Source of the DNA: Lineus longissimus
Taxonomy: Eukaryota; Nemertea; Pilidiophora; Heteronemertea; Lineidae
Direction of reading: 5' to 3'
Assembly (NCBI RefSeq): GCF_910592395.1
Contig: NC_088316.1
Span: 9,240,001 to 9,304,000, forward strand
Length of the DNA: 64,000 nt
Positions 45,236 through 55,062 of this stretch are shown here, piece by piece; position 1 is the stretch's first letter, and each line of letters starts with the position of its first letter. The notes under the pieces were generated by a model. The model worked only from the letters and a program-made list of their open reading frames with translations. It was not told where the DNA came from and did not search any database. Position numbers and translations under genes: made by a program.

Positions 45236-46423
45236 TATGGCAAGCGGAGTGTCCAGTAATTTAAAAAAACCTAGTTTTATTTTTAAAAAACTGGTTTTTT
45301 ACCTAATGAACTCAGTTTATTTGGAAAAAATATAAGTTTTTTTAAAACAACCTTGTTTATTAGCTAATAAACCGAGTTTCTTTAATAAAACCAAGTTTTT
45401 TACTTTCTTTCCTGATAAAGTAAGTTTTTTAACAGAAACTAACATTTTATGCTAAAAAACCTGGTTTATTACCTAAAAAACTTGGTTTTTTACCACATAA
45501 TCGTATAAAATATAAGTTTCTGTACAGAAATGTCTATTTATTCAATAAAACAAGGTTTATTACCAAAACAACCTAGTTTATTTTAAAAAACTATGTTTAT
45601 TACTAATAAACCTAGTTTTTTAAAACAAACCTGTTTTATTAGAAAACTTAGAAAACTTACATTTTTAAACCTCGATCCTACCTACACTGAGTTATCTGGG
45701 ATGAGGTTAGGGTCTCACTAACTAGTTTACAGAGTGCAGTGCAGTGCAGCATTCCAAAGCTTTCCCATGTATGAATGCGGTGATCATGATGACTAGGAAC
45801 GAGGTTCAATAGTGATACCGGATTGTATGCTACATGTGCTGCCGCTAGCGCAAGAATCGCATTGGCTACAGGGCAGTAGTATCACGTGGTGCCGAGGTTG
45901 CCCATCCTCGTCCCGATAACATCGCGGATTTGTGTACATGGGGCGAGGTAGAAAATACAAGTTTCTCGATAGAAAGTAGGTTTTTGCACGCCGTTTGTCC
46001 AGTTATTCAAAACAACCTACATTTTTACAATAAAACCAGGTTTTATTGCAAAAAACTAAGTTGTTTTGTATAAAACCAAGTTTTTTACGTAAAAAGGTAG
46101 GTTTATTAGCCATTTGTCCAGTTATTGTTAATAAACCAAGATTATTTGCTATAAAACTAAGTTTATTACCACTGGATGAAAAACTTATATTTTAGGGAAT
46201 GAAACCAAGTTTATTTGTTAAACTTGACATTTGTGGATAGAAACAAGGTTTATTAGGTAAAAACCTTGGTTTTATTAAAGAAACTCGGTTTATTAGCTAA
46301 TAAACAAGGTTGTTTTAAAAAAAAACTATATTTTTTACCTAATAAACCTTGTTTCTATCCACAAACCGGGTTTTTAAAAATAAATCTAGGTTTTTTTAAT
46401 TACTGGACACTCCGCTTGCCATA
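45236..46423. mobile_element. AT-rich foldback element (1,188 bp), ACCACT target duplication
   Basis: Ends TATGGCAAGCGGAGTGTCCA are perfect inverted repeats continuing into GTAATT. ACCACT occurs at 45230-45235 and 46424-46429. Both sides of the core consist of irregular repeats of AAACCTAGTTTATTA-like modules (AAACCNNGTTT), giving inverted low-complexity arms; the core 45660-45960 is unique. No protein. It separates the polymerase side from the integrase side of Polinton B. Confidence 0.85.
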
Positions 46424-46547
46424 ACCACTCAATGAATTTTTCTTAGTATCCTTTCCATTTAACTAATGCATTATTTTCTCCCTTAACTGTTTTGTAACGT
46501 AAAACCTTTTCGATCTTGTATTCGATCTGATCTGGGTTTGGAACGTT

Positions 46548-47515
46548 TTAACTTAAATCCTCTGTGTAAAAATAACCTTCCATAATTTCTGATTGATAAT
46601 CCTGAAGGTGGTTGACGATAGGTTTTGCGAAAACTATTTGTTTTATTTCAAAAACTTCTACTGTGAAATTAGGAAGGAAACCTTTAGAAAATATTGTTTT
46701 GTATTTGGATATTCTCACACTGTCACCAATCTTGTGTTTTGGTTGACCATAAGAGAAATGCTCCGTAGAGATTGTACCACACTGTTCCAGCGTTATCTTC
46801 TTGTCTAGCTTCGATTGGTTTAATTCCAATAGATGAGTGAAATGTGTTGTTGTAACCATTCACTAGATTGTCAAGAATCTCCAACCATTTGTAAGTCTCT
46901 TTTGCAGTGAAATATTTCCACATTCTTATTTTTAAAGTTCGGTTAAACCTTTGGCAGCAGCTGCATTTTTGCTTGAGAAAGTTGAGAACCATTTCATGTT
47001 ATTTTTCTCCTGTAATTCTTTCAGAAACTTGTTGTAAAATTCTTGACCATCATCAAATTATAGTTTCCCGGGTTTGGCTTCTTTAAAAATAGTGACAAAT
47101 AAATCTTTCACTTCTTCTTCCTTCTATGTCTTTAGAGGTAAAGCCCAAGCGTAACGACTGAATAAATCAATGACAGTTAAAATGTATCTGAAGTTTTTAT
47201 TGTCTTTTTGATACTTCTGTAAATCCACTGAATCGGCTTGCCATTGTTGATCGATGTAAGAAACCATTGTTTTTCGGAAAGTGACTTATTCTGTGATTGG
47301 TTTATGTAGTTGGTAGGTTGGTAAATTAGCTCGGAAATCTTTTAGTTCTCTGTTCTTGCTAAGTTTCCATCAGATTTTATTTTTCTCCAAAGTTGACTTC
47401 CATTTGTATAGGCCAGAGTGCTTTGGGGGTTAAAGTACAAGTCTCTCAGATATTGCTCCTTTGAAATTTCTTTCTTCGGAGGTAACGAAGCATACGACGT
47501 AGGCGGTTTCACCAT
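46548..47515 (-). pseudogene. Polinton integrase (RVE, retroviral-type), broken
   Basis: Starts at ATG 47515. The catalytic core reads QADSVDLQKY, with the first Asp, then YILTVIDLFSRYAWALPL, a second Asp in FDDGQEFYN, and a frame break where the catalytic Glu should precede RFNRTLKIRMWKYF. Then comes NGYNNTFHSSIG. The C-terminal SH3/chromo-type part has IGDSVRISKYKTIFSKGFLP and ends near GYFYTEDL at 46548. Integrase would insert the element. At least three stops or shifts are present, so this copy is inactive. The direction is opposite to the polymerase, as in other Polintons. Confidence 0.88.
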
Positions 47516-47588
47516 GGGATTTTTCTGGGGGTTTCACAATTTATTCAACTTTCAAATTTATTCTAAATCATTTTCTCACAGTTTGTAA

Positions 47589-47909
47589 ATGGCTGGAGTG
47601 ATAATTGGTGCCGTAGCAAACGCTGTTACCTTTTCGGGGGCAGGATATCTTTTCAAAGCCATAGATAAAAATGGTTATCAAGATGAAATGAAAAGACACA
47701 ATTTAGCTGTTGAAAGGTTACAAAGAGAATCTAAGGCTTGGGATGAACATCGAAAAGAAACCACTGATTTCGTTAACCTTCAATTGAAAAGAGAAAATTA
47801 AAGTGAGATTGATTTTCAAAATGTTGATGCATCTTTTGTTCTCTATAACGAACTTCACCCAGAGAATAGAGTACAACTGAGGAAAAGACCAGAATTAAAA
47901 CATTTTTAA
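47589..47909 (+). pseudogene. Polinton small accessory protein, one in-frame stop
   Basis: Starts MAGVIIGAVANAVTFSGAGY, a Gly/Ala-rich hydrophobic N-terminus suggestive of a membrane anchor, then a charged helix (LAVERLQRESKAWDEHRK and FVNLQLKREN). A TAA at 47799 interrupts it, but the frame continues open for 35 more codons (IDFQNVDASFVLYNEL; LRKRPELKHF) to a second stop at 47907. A similar small gene occurs in other Polintons. A nonsense change is the simplest explanation. It lies 74 bp from the divergently oriented integrase start. Confidence 0.6.
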
Positions 47910-48047
47910 AGTCAGGAAATGAAAAACTACGAATATCTATTTATTGTTCGGAGTGTGATAGGTGTAGGATTTTTGGTGAAATATCTGATCTAGGTGTGTT
48001 ATGTGTGTTGCGTGATGTTCGTTTTTCGAGATTTTAAAATTCCCCTC

Positions 48048-48301
48048 GGATTTGGATGTGTCGGATTTTTAGATTAACGTTTTTGGTGAAGAAAAATGAT
48101 TTTCGATGATTGATTTAGATGTATTTTAGGAAATTAAGGACCTAGGTATTTTAGTGTTTTCACTTAAGGTGTAGCATATGTCCTTTGCATTGCCCAAAGT
48201 AGCTATTTGTTTGTTGAAAGTAGGATCAACGACCAAAGAAGGGGGTAAATTATCATTTTTGCAATTAAAAGGCCCCCTAGGAGAGGGGCCAACGCAAAAG
48301 A
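48048..48301 (+). pseudogene. Polinton accessory gene X, 5' part only
   Basis: Homologous, in reverse orientation, to 17821-18076. Includes the leader with GGATGTGTCGGATTTTTAG and the coding start up to the GGCC-AACGCAAAAG region. The rest is missing; homology ends at 48301, which marks the truncation edge of Polinton B. Confidence 0.75.
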
Positions 48302-49430
48302 CTTATACACACTAATATTTTATTTTGTGGTTGTGTTTTTTTAAAAATAAAATGGGTATCTATCTTTAAATTCTTCACAAGAAAACATGCTTCCCGCCCA
48401 AAAAATGGTTCTTCAGTGAATTCATCCGAACATTTTATGGGGTTTCTTGTTGGCTCAGTTTTTGTCACTTTAAATAAATCGGTTATGAATGTGAAAATGG
48501 TGACACTAGGAGGTAGGAAATCAAATGTCCACCAAGAATTGTAAAAGGATATCGATTTCAACGTAATTATTATATCTAATATTTATTTGTTCTGTTAAGT
48601 AATACTCAAAGAAGCCTCATAACATTCTTGTTATCTTATTATGAAGTCCATCACTATTTAAATCTAACAAAATTTATGATCAAACAATCTGCATAAATTA
48701 CTTCCTAACCTCTTCCATTTTCTCATTCCCATTCAACACAATAACAACACATGGTAAATCCTGTTGGTTTTCAATGAATAGATTTTCATGAAGTTAATGA
48801 ATCTTCTTTAGGTTATCTAAACTTAGTATTTGTTTGGTGATAACATTGTTTTACTTGTTCATGTACAAAGGGAGAACCACCCCGTATTCACGCACACCTT
48901 TGCACAAACTGACACAATTTCAAAACGTTATCGTATTAAATAACATAAAGGAAACGCACGCTATTTCACCGCTAACGTTAGTTTTTTTTCCAAATTGTAA
49001 TTACGTCAAACACAGCCATCAAAAAGACACCTTTTTTGCGAGCAAACAATGCGGGTTGGACAATCTCGGATAACAACAAGATGACATTGTAAATGTCTGA
49101 TGGTTCCCGATGTGCTGAATGTTGAAATAAAGTTCTGTTGACACTAGTTTTAATTCGAATTGAATTTAAACCTTAATTCGTATTAAGTGTTCACACTGAA
49201 AACGGTGTGGCACGATGCGGAACCGGTTAATCTCATGTTCAGCATCTCTGTAAGCCAGAGACTAAGGATTTCGTTTTATTTTGATCTGGTAGCATGGAGT
49301 ATCGAAAATATGCTACGCTCTCGTCATTCTGTGACGTCATCATACACATTTCTTGTAAAGCACCTCCAAAACATGTTCAAATATCACAAGAAATACACTC
49401 AAAAATAGCAACAGTTTTATGTTTCAAGGT
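48302..49430. other. No supported gene
   Basis: The stretch is AT-rich. A 94-codon minus-strand ORF at 48277-48561 is not recognisable and overlaps the Polinton edge. No exon signals or repeat boundaries that I trust. Confidence 0.4.
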
Positions 49431-50280
49431 GATCAGATCTTGACCTCAAACCTTCAAAGTCACTGCATAATCTAAACTGCCACCTATCATAGGCATAGGT
49501 TAAGGCTCCACAACTCAACCCCTTCGACAGACCGAGATAGGAGAGGATGCCTGCTTTATAACTTTCGACCTTGCCCTTGACGTTTGACCTTCAAAGCATC
49601 ACAGAAGATATAGATTGGCATGTTGTTCCCGTGTCATAGACTAAACAGTTGAAATATCAGTGGTTTCATTGGCAGGTGATTTGACCTTGACCTTGACCTC
49701 TGACCTTCAAGGTCATTGCATAACCTGAATGGGCAACCTCAATAACCTGGGCATAGGTGAAGGTTCCATGACTCTACTCCTCCCACAGACCGAGATAGTT
49801 CAAATTATCAAAATTGTTATATGAAAATCTCATGATATCTTAATGATCCAAATGCCTGACACTGTACATTTTCATGTCATTTAACTCTTTGGTAACTACA
49901 CATTACCTAGACTTGGTTGCACATTGCTAACTTACTCAGATGTCAAGATATCTCAAAATATCAAATTCGATATATCAATATCACCATGACCCTGATAACT
50001 GAGATTGAATTTGATGCACTCATTGAAATCAGGCACATCAATAACCTAGGGTAGACCTTGTTTCCAAACTTCTAACCTGAATAGGGACAGAGATATTCGC
50101 ATCTGAAAAGTGTGACAGACAAAATCTCACATCTCAAAATGTCAATTTCACCATGATCCCCGTGTCGTAAGTTGACAATGATGGGCTCATTAGATTGCTA
50201 GTGTCCACAAACCTAGGGGTAGGAACTGTTTCTAGACCTCTAACCCTCATTTTAACTGAGCTGTGACAGTCATAAGACTG
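49430..50280 (+). repeat. Degenerate interspersed repeat with TTGACCTT modules
   Basis: Modules such as CTTGACCTCAAACCTTCAAA, TTGACCTTGACCTCTGACC, CATAGG(C/T)TAAGGCTCC-like and ACAGACCGAGATAG recur two to four times over 850 bp. The stretch then leads into the CA-rich microsatellite. No coding frame. Class unknown. Confidence 0.55.
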
Positions 50281-50282
50281 GA

Positions 50283-50357
50283 CAGACACACACACACACA
50301 GACGCACGCACACACAGACACACAGACACACAGACACACACACACACAGACAGACAC
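50283..50357 (+). repeat. CA/CAGA microsatellite
   Basis: An interrupted (CA)n tract with CAGA and GCAC variants. Just downstream, ATGGTTCCTG-TTCT (from 50374) pairs with AGAAC-CAGGAACCAT to form a 14-bp hairpin with one bulge. ORFs across this tract are low-complexity artefacts. Confidence 0.9.
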
Positions 50358-50918
50358 CATGACCAAACACAATATGGTTCCTGTTCTGAAAGAACCAGGA
50401 ACCATAATAAACCCTCCAGAATCATTTGCCCAAAAGTGTTGTCCTTTCACCATGTTCATTTAAATAAGGTTATCTTACTTGGAACGGTAAGCAAGCCGAA
50501 TCGGCGTAAAAAATGGTGGTATGCACGTTATTAGGCCTAGTTTATTACGACACCAATCAGCGAACCCGCACGTCATGATGTTGGAGACCAAAGAGTCTGG
50601 TGGTTCCTCTGTCTTAATCAAAATCAACTACAGTCATGTACAGTTGTATTTCAAAGTAAAAAGACACCAAATACACATAGAATATCTCCAAAACCACAAG
50701 GGCTAAGCATTTCAGGTTTTTATCAGTTATCGATAAAAATGTTGGCCATAGATGTTAGCGATGAAATAGCGTGCGTTTCCTTTATGTTATTTGATAAGAT
50801 AACGTTTAAAAATTGTGTCCGTTTGTGCAAAGCTGTGGATTTCTCCAAAAGTACTTGACACATTGAATTCAAACCAACGCTGTTCGTTGGAAGAAATAAA
50901 AAAATACAATGACTGATT

Positions 50919-51906
50919 GGTCAATTCCTGTTCCGCCTATTCCTGTTTCGCCTAATTCCTTATTCGCCTATTCCTGATTCGCCTACTTCCTGTTTCGCCT
51001 AATTCCTGCTTCGCCTAATTCCTGTTTCGCCTATTCCTGTTTCGCCTATTCAAATGTATTGCTAACCTCCCTACAGACGTAGGAATATGAACCGTCCCTT
51101 ACTATAGTGTTAAAGGCTATCATTAAGAATAAAGTCTGAAATAACGGATTTAGCGACATGTCAATTATTTCAGTATTATTCGGAATAACTTTGGAAAATT
51201 ATACATAGCTTACATCGGCTTATGTTTTAGCTTATTTTAAAAGGAAAGAAATAAAATAGTAAGAAAGTTTACCCTTTCATTAGATTTGAGAAAGGTTTCT
51301 TAGGCCTGCATTTTATATTGTGGATTCTCTTTCTTTTGTCTTAGTCAGTAACTGGCTTCGTAATAGAAAGAATACCTATAGCTACATTGTTCTTTAATAT
51401 GACATGGGTTTTACAGCTGATTTTGATAAAATAATTATGAGAATGTACAATATTATGTATTTTTATCAAAAACTCATGAATTCCTGTTTTTATAAAATAA
51501 GCGACTGCTTTACTCTACTTAATCTATTAGTTTTTACTGTGTGTCAGTATGGTCATATGGTCAAATAAGTCCCGGACTGTCCCCGCTTTCAAGGTGACTC
51601 TTTCAAAACGGTCATGGCATGGTTTGTTAACAAAGTTGATGGCATTTGATTAGTCAAATTGTAATCACATCGTTAACATCATCCAATTGTCCCCTCACAT
51701 TTTCCCCATAAAATGGACATGCATCCCTAAGGTTCCCCCTGGGAGAGTCGATTTATTGTAGGGGTACTAGAAAGTAGGCGAAACAGGAAGTAGGCGAAAC
51801 AGGAATAGGCGAAACAGGAACAGGCGGAACAGGAATAGGCAAAACAGGAATTTTGTAGGCGAAACAAGATTAGGCGAAACAGGAATAGGCGAAACAGGCA
51901 TAAACC
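50919..51906. mobile_element. Minisatellite-armed element (988 bp), 8-bp target duplication
   Basis: GACTGATT occurs at 50911-50918 and 51907-51914. Ends GGTCAATTCC and GGTTTATGCC (complement of the right end) begin two inverted arrays of ATTCCTGTTTCGCCT-like 15-16-bp units: 50924-51050 and 51775-51900, each about 127 bp (8 units). The ~725-bp core has no long ORF. The 8-bp duplication is typical of hAT and some other cut-and-paste elements. It must have moved by supplied transposase. Confidence 0.88.
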
Positions 51907-52090
51907 GACTGATTGCTTTACAATGTTTTTAAGAAAACACTTGAATTACGTAATTCTTAGTGAGACTTTTATGCTTATTCCTTTATGCTACAACCTTGTG
52001 CAAACCTCGTTGAAAACGGTTGAATAGTTTAGGTATCATCATAAGTTTTAGGTATTGATATTGATATGAGCTAAACTGTACATATAGAAC

Positions 52091-52717
52091 TTACTGTTTT
52101 ATTTCTGATTTCACTCCCTTGCCGAAATTTTCTGGTTTGCCGCTTCTCTTGTCTGGCGGGTATATCAACACATATTCATCTTTCTTGTGATACCGAGGTG
52201 ACGCTGGCATTTCTGACAGCAGCTCTAATCGGGATATTTCTTGATAAAGCTGCAGAATAATAAGTTTAAAACAGTTCAGGGCGAGAGTAACTTAACTTTT
52301 GAAGCCTGATTTGCCGGTAGTGCTAAAATGATAAAAATCAAAGCTAAAAAAAGAATTTATATGATTAAAATGCCATAATGTATTGGTGACGAATGACTAA
52401 CAATATGGATGAAATGTTGTACATGGTTGTATTCTAATAGTCTTAGCCAGTAAATACTCATCGATGTTGAGCTTAGCACTCATGGCAATTATCGCCATGG
52501 TTCCAGCGAACCAACCTGCGGATCCCATAAAATTATATATATGGATAATGCCTATGCTTACCTCCCTTATTTCTCTGTTGAAAATCCGATTTTGCACCTC
52601 CGCCCTGTAATACATCTCTTTTCTGTCATCGACAATGAAGCGCCTCGTATTGGCTTCCACTGTTAATCCGGACGTAGTTATTACGTGATTCCCGCCCATT
52701 TTCACTATAGTATAAAT
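52091..52717 (-). CDS. Predicted 98-residue protein, two coding exons
   Basis: The first exon (52717-52562) follows acceptor TATTTTTCAG and has ATG at 52699 in a good start context (AAAATGG), giving 46 codons to a GTAAGC donor at 52561. The second (52249-52091) follows acceptor TTCTGCAG and runs 52 codons to TAA. Phase 0 joins them. A helix rich in charged and aliphatic residues crosses the junction (RAEVQNRIFNREIRE into LYQEISRLELLSEM), which supports the model. The second part is basic and Tyr/Pro-rich (SPRYHKKDEYVLIYPPDK). No signal peptide or membrane segment. The 3' end GTAAGT overlapping the stop could also be a donor, so the gene might continue. I do not recognise the family. Confidence 0.6.
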
Positions 52718-52984
52718 CTGAAAAATACATTTGGTTGGGTGGGAATTAAAAATACCACCGAAGCCAAATTTGCGCATGTCTTGGGAATGCATTAATCGGA
52801 AAGAGATTAGTTCTATATGTTTGCAAATTTCATGTCTCTGTTTAAGAAAAAAAAATTGAAATTGATATTGAAAATAATTGAACGATTCGGGGAAATCTTA
52901 AGATTTTGGTGATTCTTTTGCCCGTGTTCGCAAACCACACTTAAACTATGTATTATGTTCATTTTGTGGAAGAAGTTTGGCAAG

Positions 52985-53060
52985 TAGTTCGCGGTGGTGA
53001 TGTCCCTTTGTCTTGCTTTATGCGAGGGTTTTGGTTCGAATCCCATTTGAAGAGGAATTG
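52985..53060 (+). other. tRNA-like Pol III promoter (SINE remnant)
   Basis: TAGTTCGCGGTGGTGATG resembles an A-box/D-arm, CTTGC-TTTAT-GCGAG an anticodon arm, and GGTTCGAATCCC at 53034-53045 is a perfect B-box. The acceptor stem does not pair, so a tRNA-derived SINE head or old tRNA pseudogene is likelier than a tRNA gene. Confidence 0.45.
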
Positions 53061-53061
53061 C

Positions 53062-55062
53062 TTACAATTCCATGTACAATTAATAAACTTGGATTGCATG
53101 TGTTGAGAAGATAAAAGATTTATATTGTATCTGGTGGATATATTTTTCTTACCAATTATGGTTCAATGACTCGCAGAATATTAATAAGATGATACCATAA
53201 TTTGGCACCTAAATGCATATTGGCAGTGGTTTGATAAACGGATTACAAGAACAACAACGTATGTCGAAAAATGCGTTGTTGAAGATTTCCTGATGAAAAT
53301 CTTGATATCATTAGGTAAAACTGAAAAAAAATTAGTTCTTGTATACAAAGAATACGTCGTATCTATAATACATGTACTTAAGTTAACTGATTTTAACGCT
53401 GAGGGGTGATTTAATGTAGGAAGAGGAATGTCCAAGCAGAGCTTGAATACTTTTTTCGTCCGATCAACCGTGTTCATATCCTTAATTTCGATGCTTTTAA
53501 TCTGACTCCTATATATCTTCTTGGGTCCACATTTTTCTAAACATTTCTCCTAGCGGTGTGCACGAGACAACGATTGAGAATAAAGACTGTTGGTCCAGAA
53601 AAGCAAAAAAGGCGGTTTCCCAGAGAATGCCTATTTCTTTAATTCCTTCATATTTCAGTCTAAATTTCATAACAAGATTACATCTCATCCTGTTGCTTGA
53701 AATGAAATTGTTTTCGTAAAAAAACATTCATTCCTTGTAACCACAACCGAAAACTGCCATCTATTAAGTCACGCACTTGTATTAAACCAATCAGCTCGCA
53801 ATTGAACATGCTGATTCGCGGGTTAAAAGCCGTCAAAAATCATCCCCCTACCTTCGTACACCCCAAACCCTGAAATTATCCCTTTCCCCTTTTTTGCGCA
53901 ATTTGTTGATGGAAACTACTTATATAGAGTAGGAGGTGACTGAGCAGCCGACAGCTGGGTAATATTCCCCTCAATAAATGGACAATGGCCCTTTAAGTGG
54001 AAAACGGCCTAAAACGTAGAGTTGCGTGACCTGAAAGGTCGTAGTTCTCGAGAATCAAGAAGTTCCAGAGAAATGCGAAGCTGGTGACTTTGGAAGGTTT
54101 GGTACAAACTGAAGTTTTACCATATAGTGGGTTAATCATCGATAAAAAAATGTCGTTTAAACCGGAGGTGATTATTGCACGTCACTGCGAATGTTAGAGG
54201 TTAAATGTGCCTTTGATTTGATACATTTCATAAGGCCTTGGGAGCTCGGGCTATGCACAATCAGCCTAACAAATCAGTACGTCCAGTTACTGCAGGTTTA
54301 GGCTTTTTGTACGGAGACATCATGTAGAGTAATAATATGTATATAAACAATAAGAAAGATAGATCAGGTCTTTGAAGCTTTTCTTCTTTAAACTTCAAAT
54401 GTATAAGTTCCGAGTGTCAAACAAAGCCTACATGTAACATCTTCCACGTTCCTAAATCAAATAGAGCATCCAAACAAAATTGAGAGTTGCTATATTTAAA
54501 AGAACGCCAAACCGTCATTTATAAAGTTGACCGATTCAAAATCGATATTGAATCCAGGTAACCATCACATATTATATTTTGAGTCTTACCCCTCTCAACT
54601 TCAGAAAAGATGTGGTCTGCATACAAATGTTCGGTATATGTAAGGAATAATCATGCTATCTGACGAGCCAAATAGAAGAACATTTCATAGCGTACCGCCA
54701 TAAAGGAATAAACATATAAGTCACACTTAGAATTGCATAATTGGGGCGTTTTCTTTACATTATTTGTAAAGCAATCAGTCACATCATTTTTGAATCTGCG
54801 CGTTTTTGGTCTTAAAATAAAGATATAGATTTCCTCTAACGAACACCATTGGTCTCAAGTCAATACGTCAAGTATTTCTTGATAAATCTGCCTTTAAAGT
54901 TAGAGAGAACCAGAAAAAAGCCGCAAACGCACCCTCGGGAGAGCCTTATTGACCAACATCCAACGCGTGTTGACAATGCGACGATACTGATTTATTCAAT
55001 CAATGTCACTGAAACATATCGAACCGCGCCTTCTACACACCCCCTCATCAAAATTAAAATGT
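53062..55062. other. No supported gene
   Basis: Minus-strand ORFs at 53181-53477 and 53509-53727 have no recognisable motifs and no good splice signals. The rest is AT-rich unique-looking sequence. It could hold introns or upstream regulatory DNA of the 52-kb gene. Confidence 0.4.

Larger units (their letters stand above)
42085..48301 (+). mobile_element. Polinton/Maverick remnant B (polymerase-integrase half)
   Basis: Contains a decayed protein-primed polymerase B (plus), integrase (minus), a small accessory gene (plus) and the beginning of accessory gene X (plus). It is cut off at 48301 within gene X and interrupted by a 1.19-kb element at 45236-46423. No capsid genes are here. Orientation is opposite to Polinton A, and the two share about 255 bp of gene X. 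Terminal inverted repeats were not found. Confidence 0.88.

Noticed and set aside
50134-50463. Cys/Val- or His/Thr-rich ORFs
   Set aside because: Translations of the CA microsatellite.
52397-52792. 131-codon single ORF
   Set aside because: It runs through an acceptor and a donor into introns; the spliced two-exon model is better supported.
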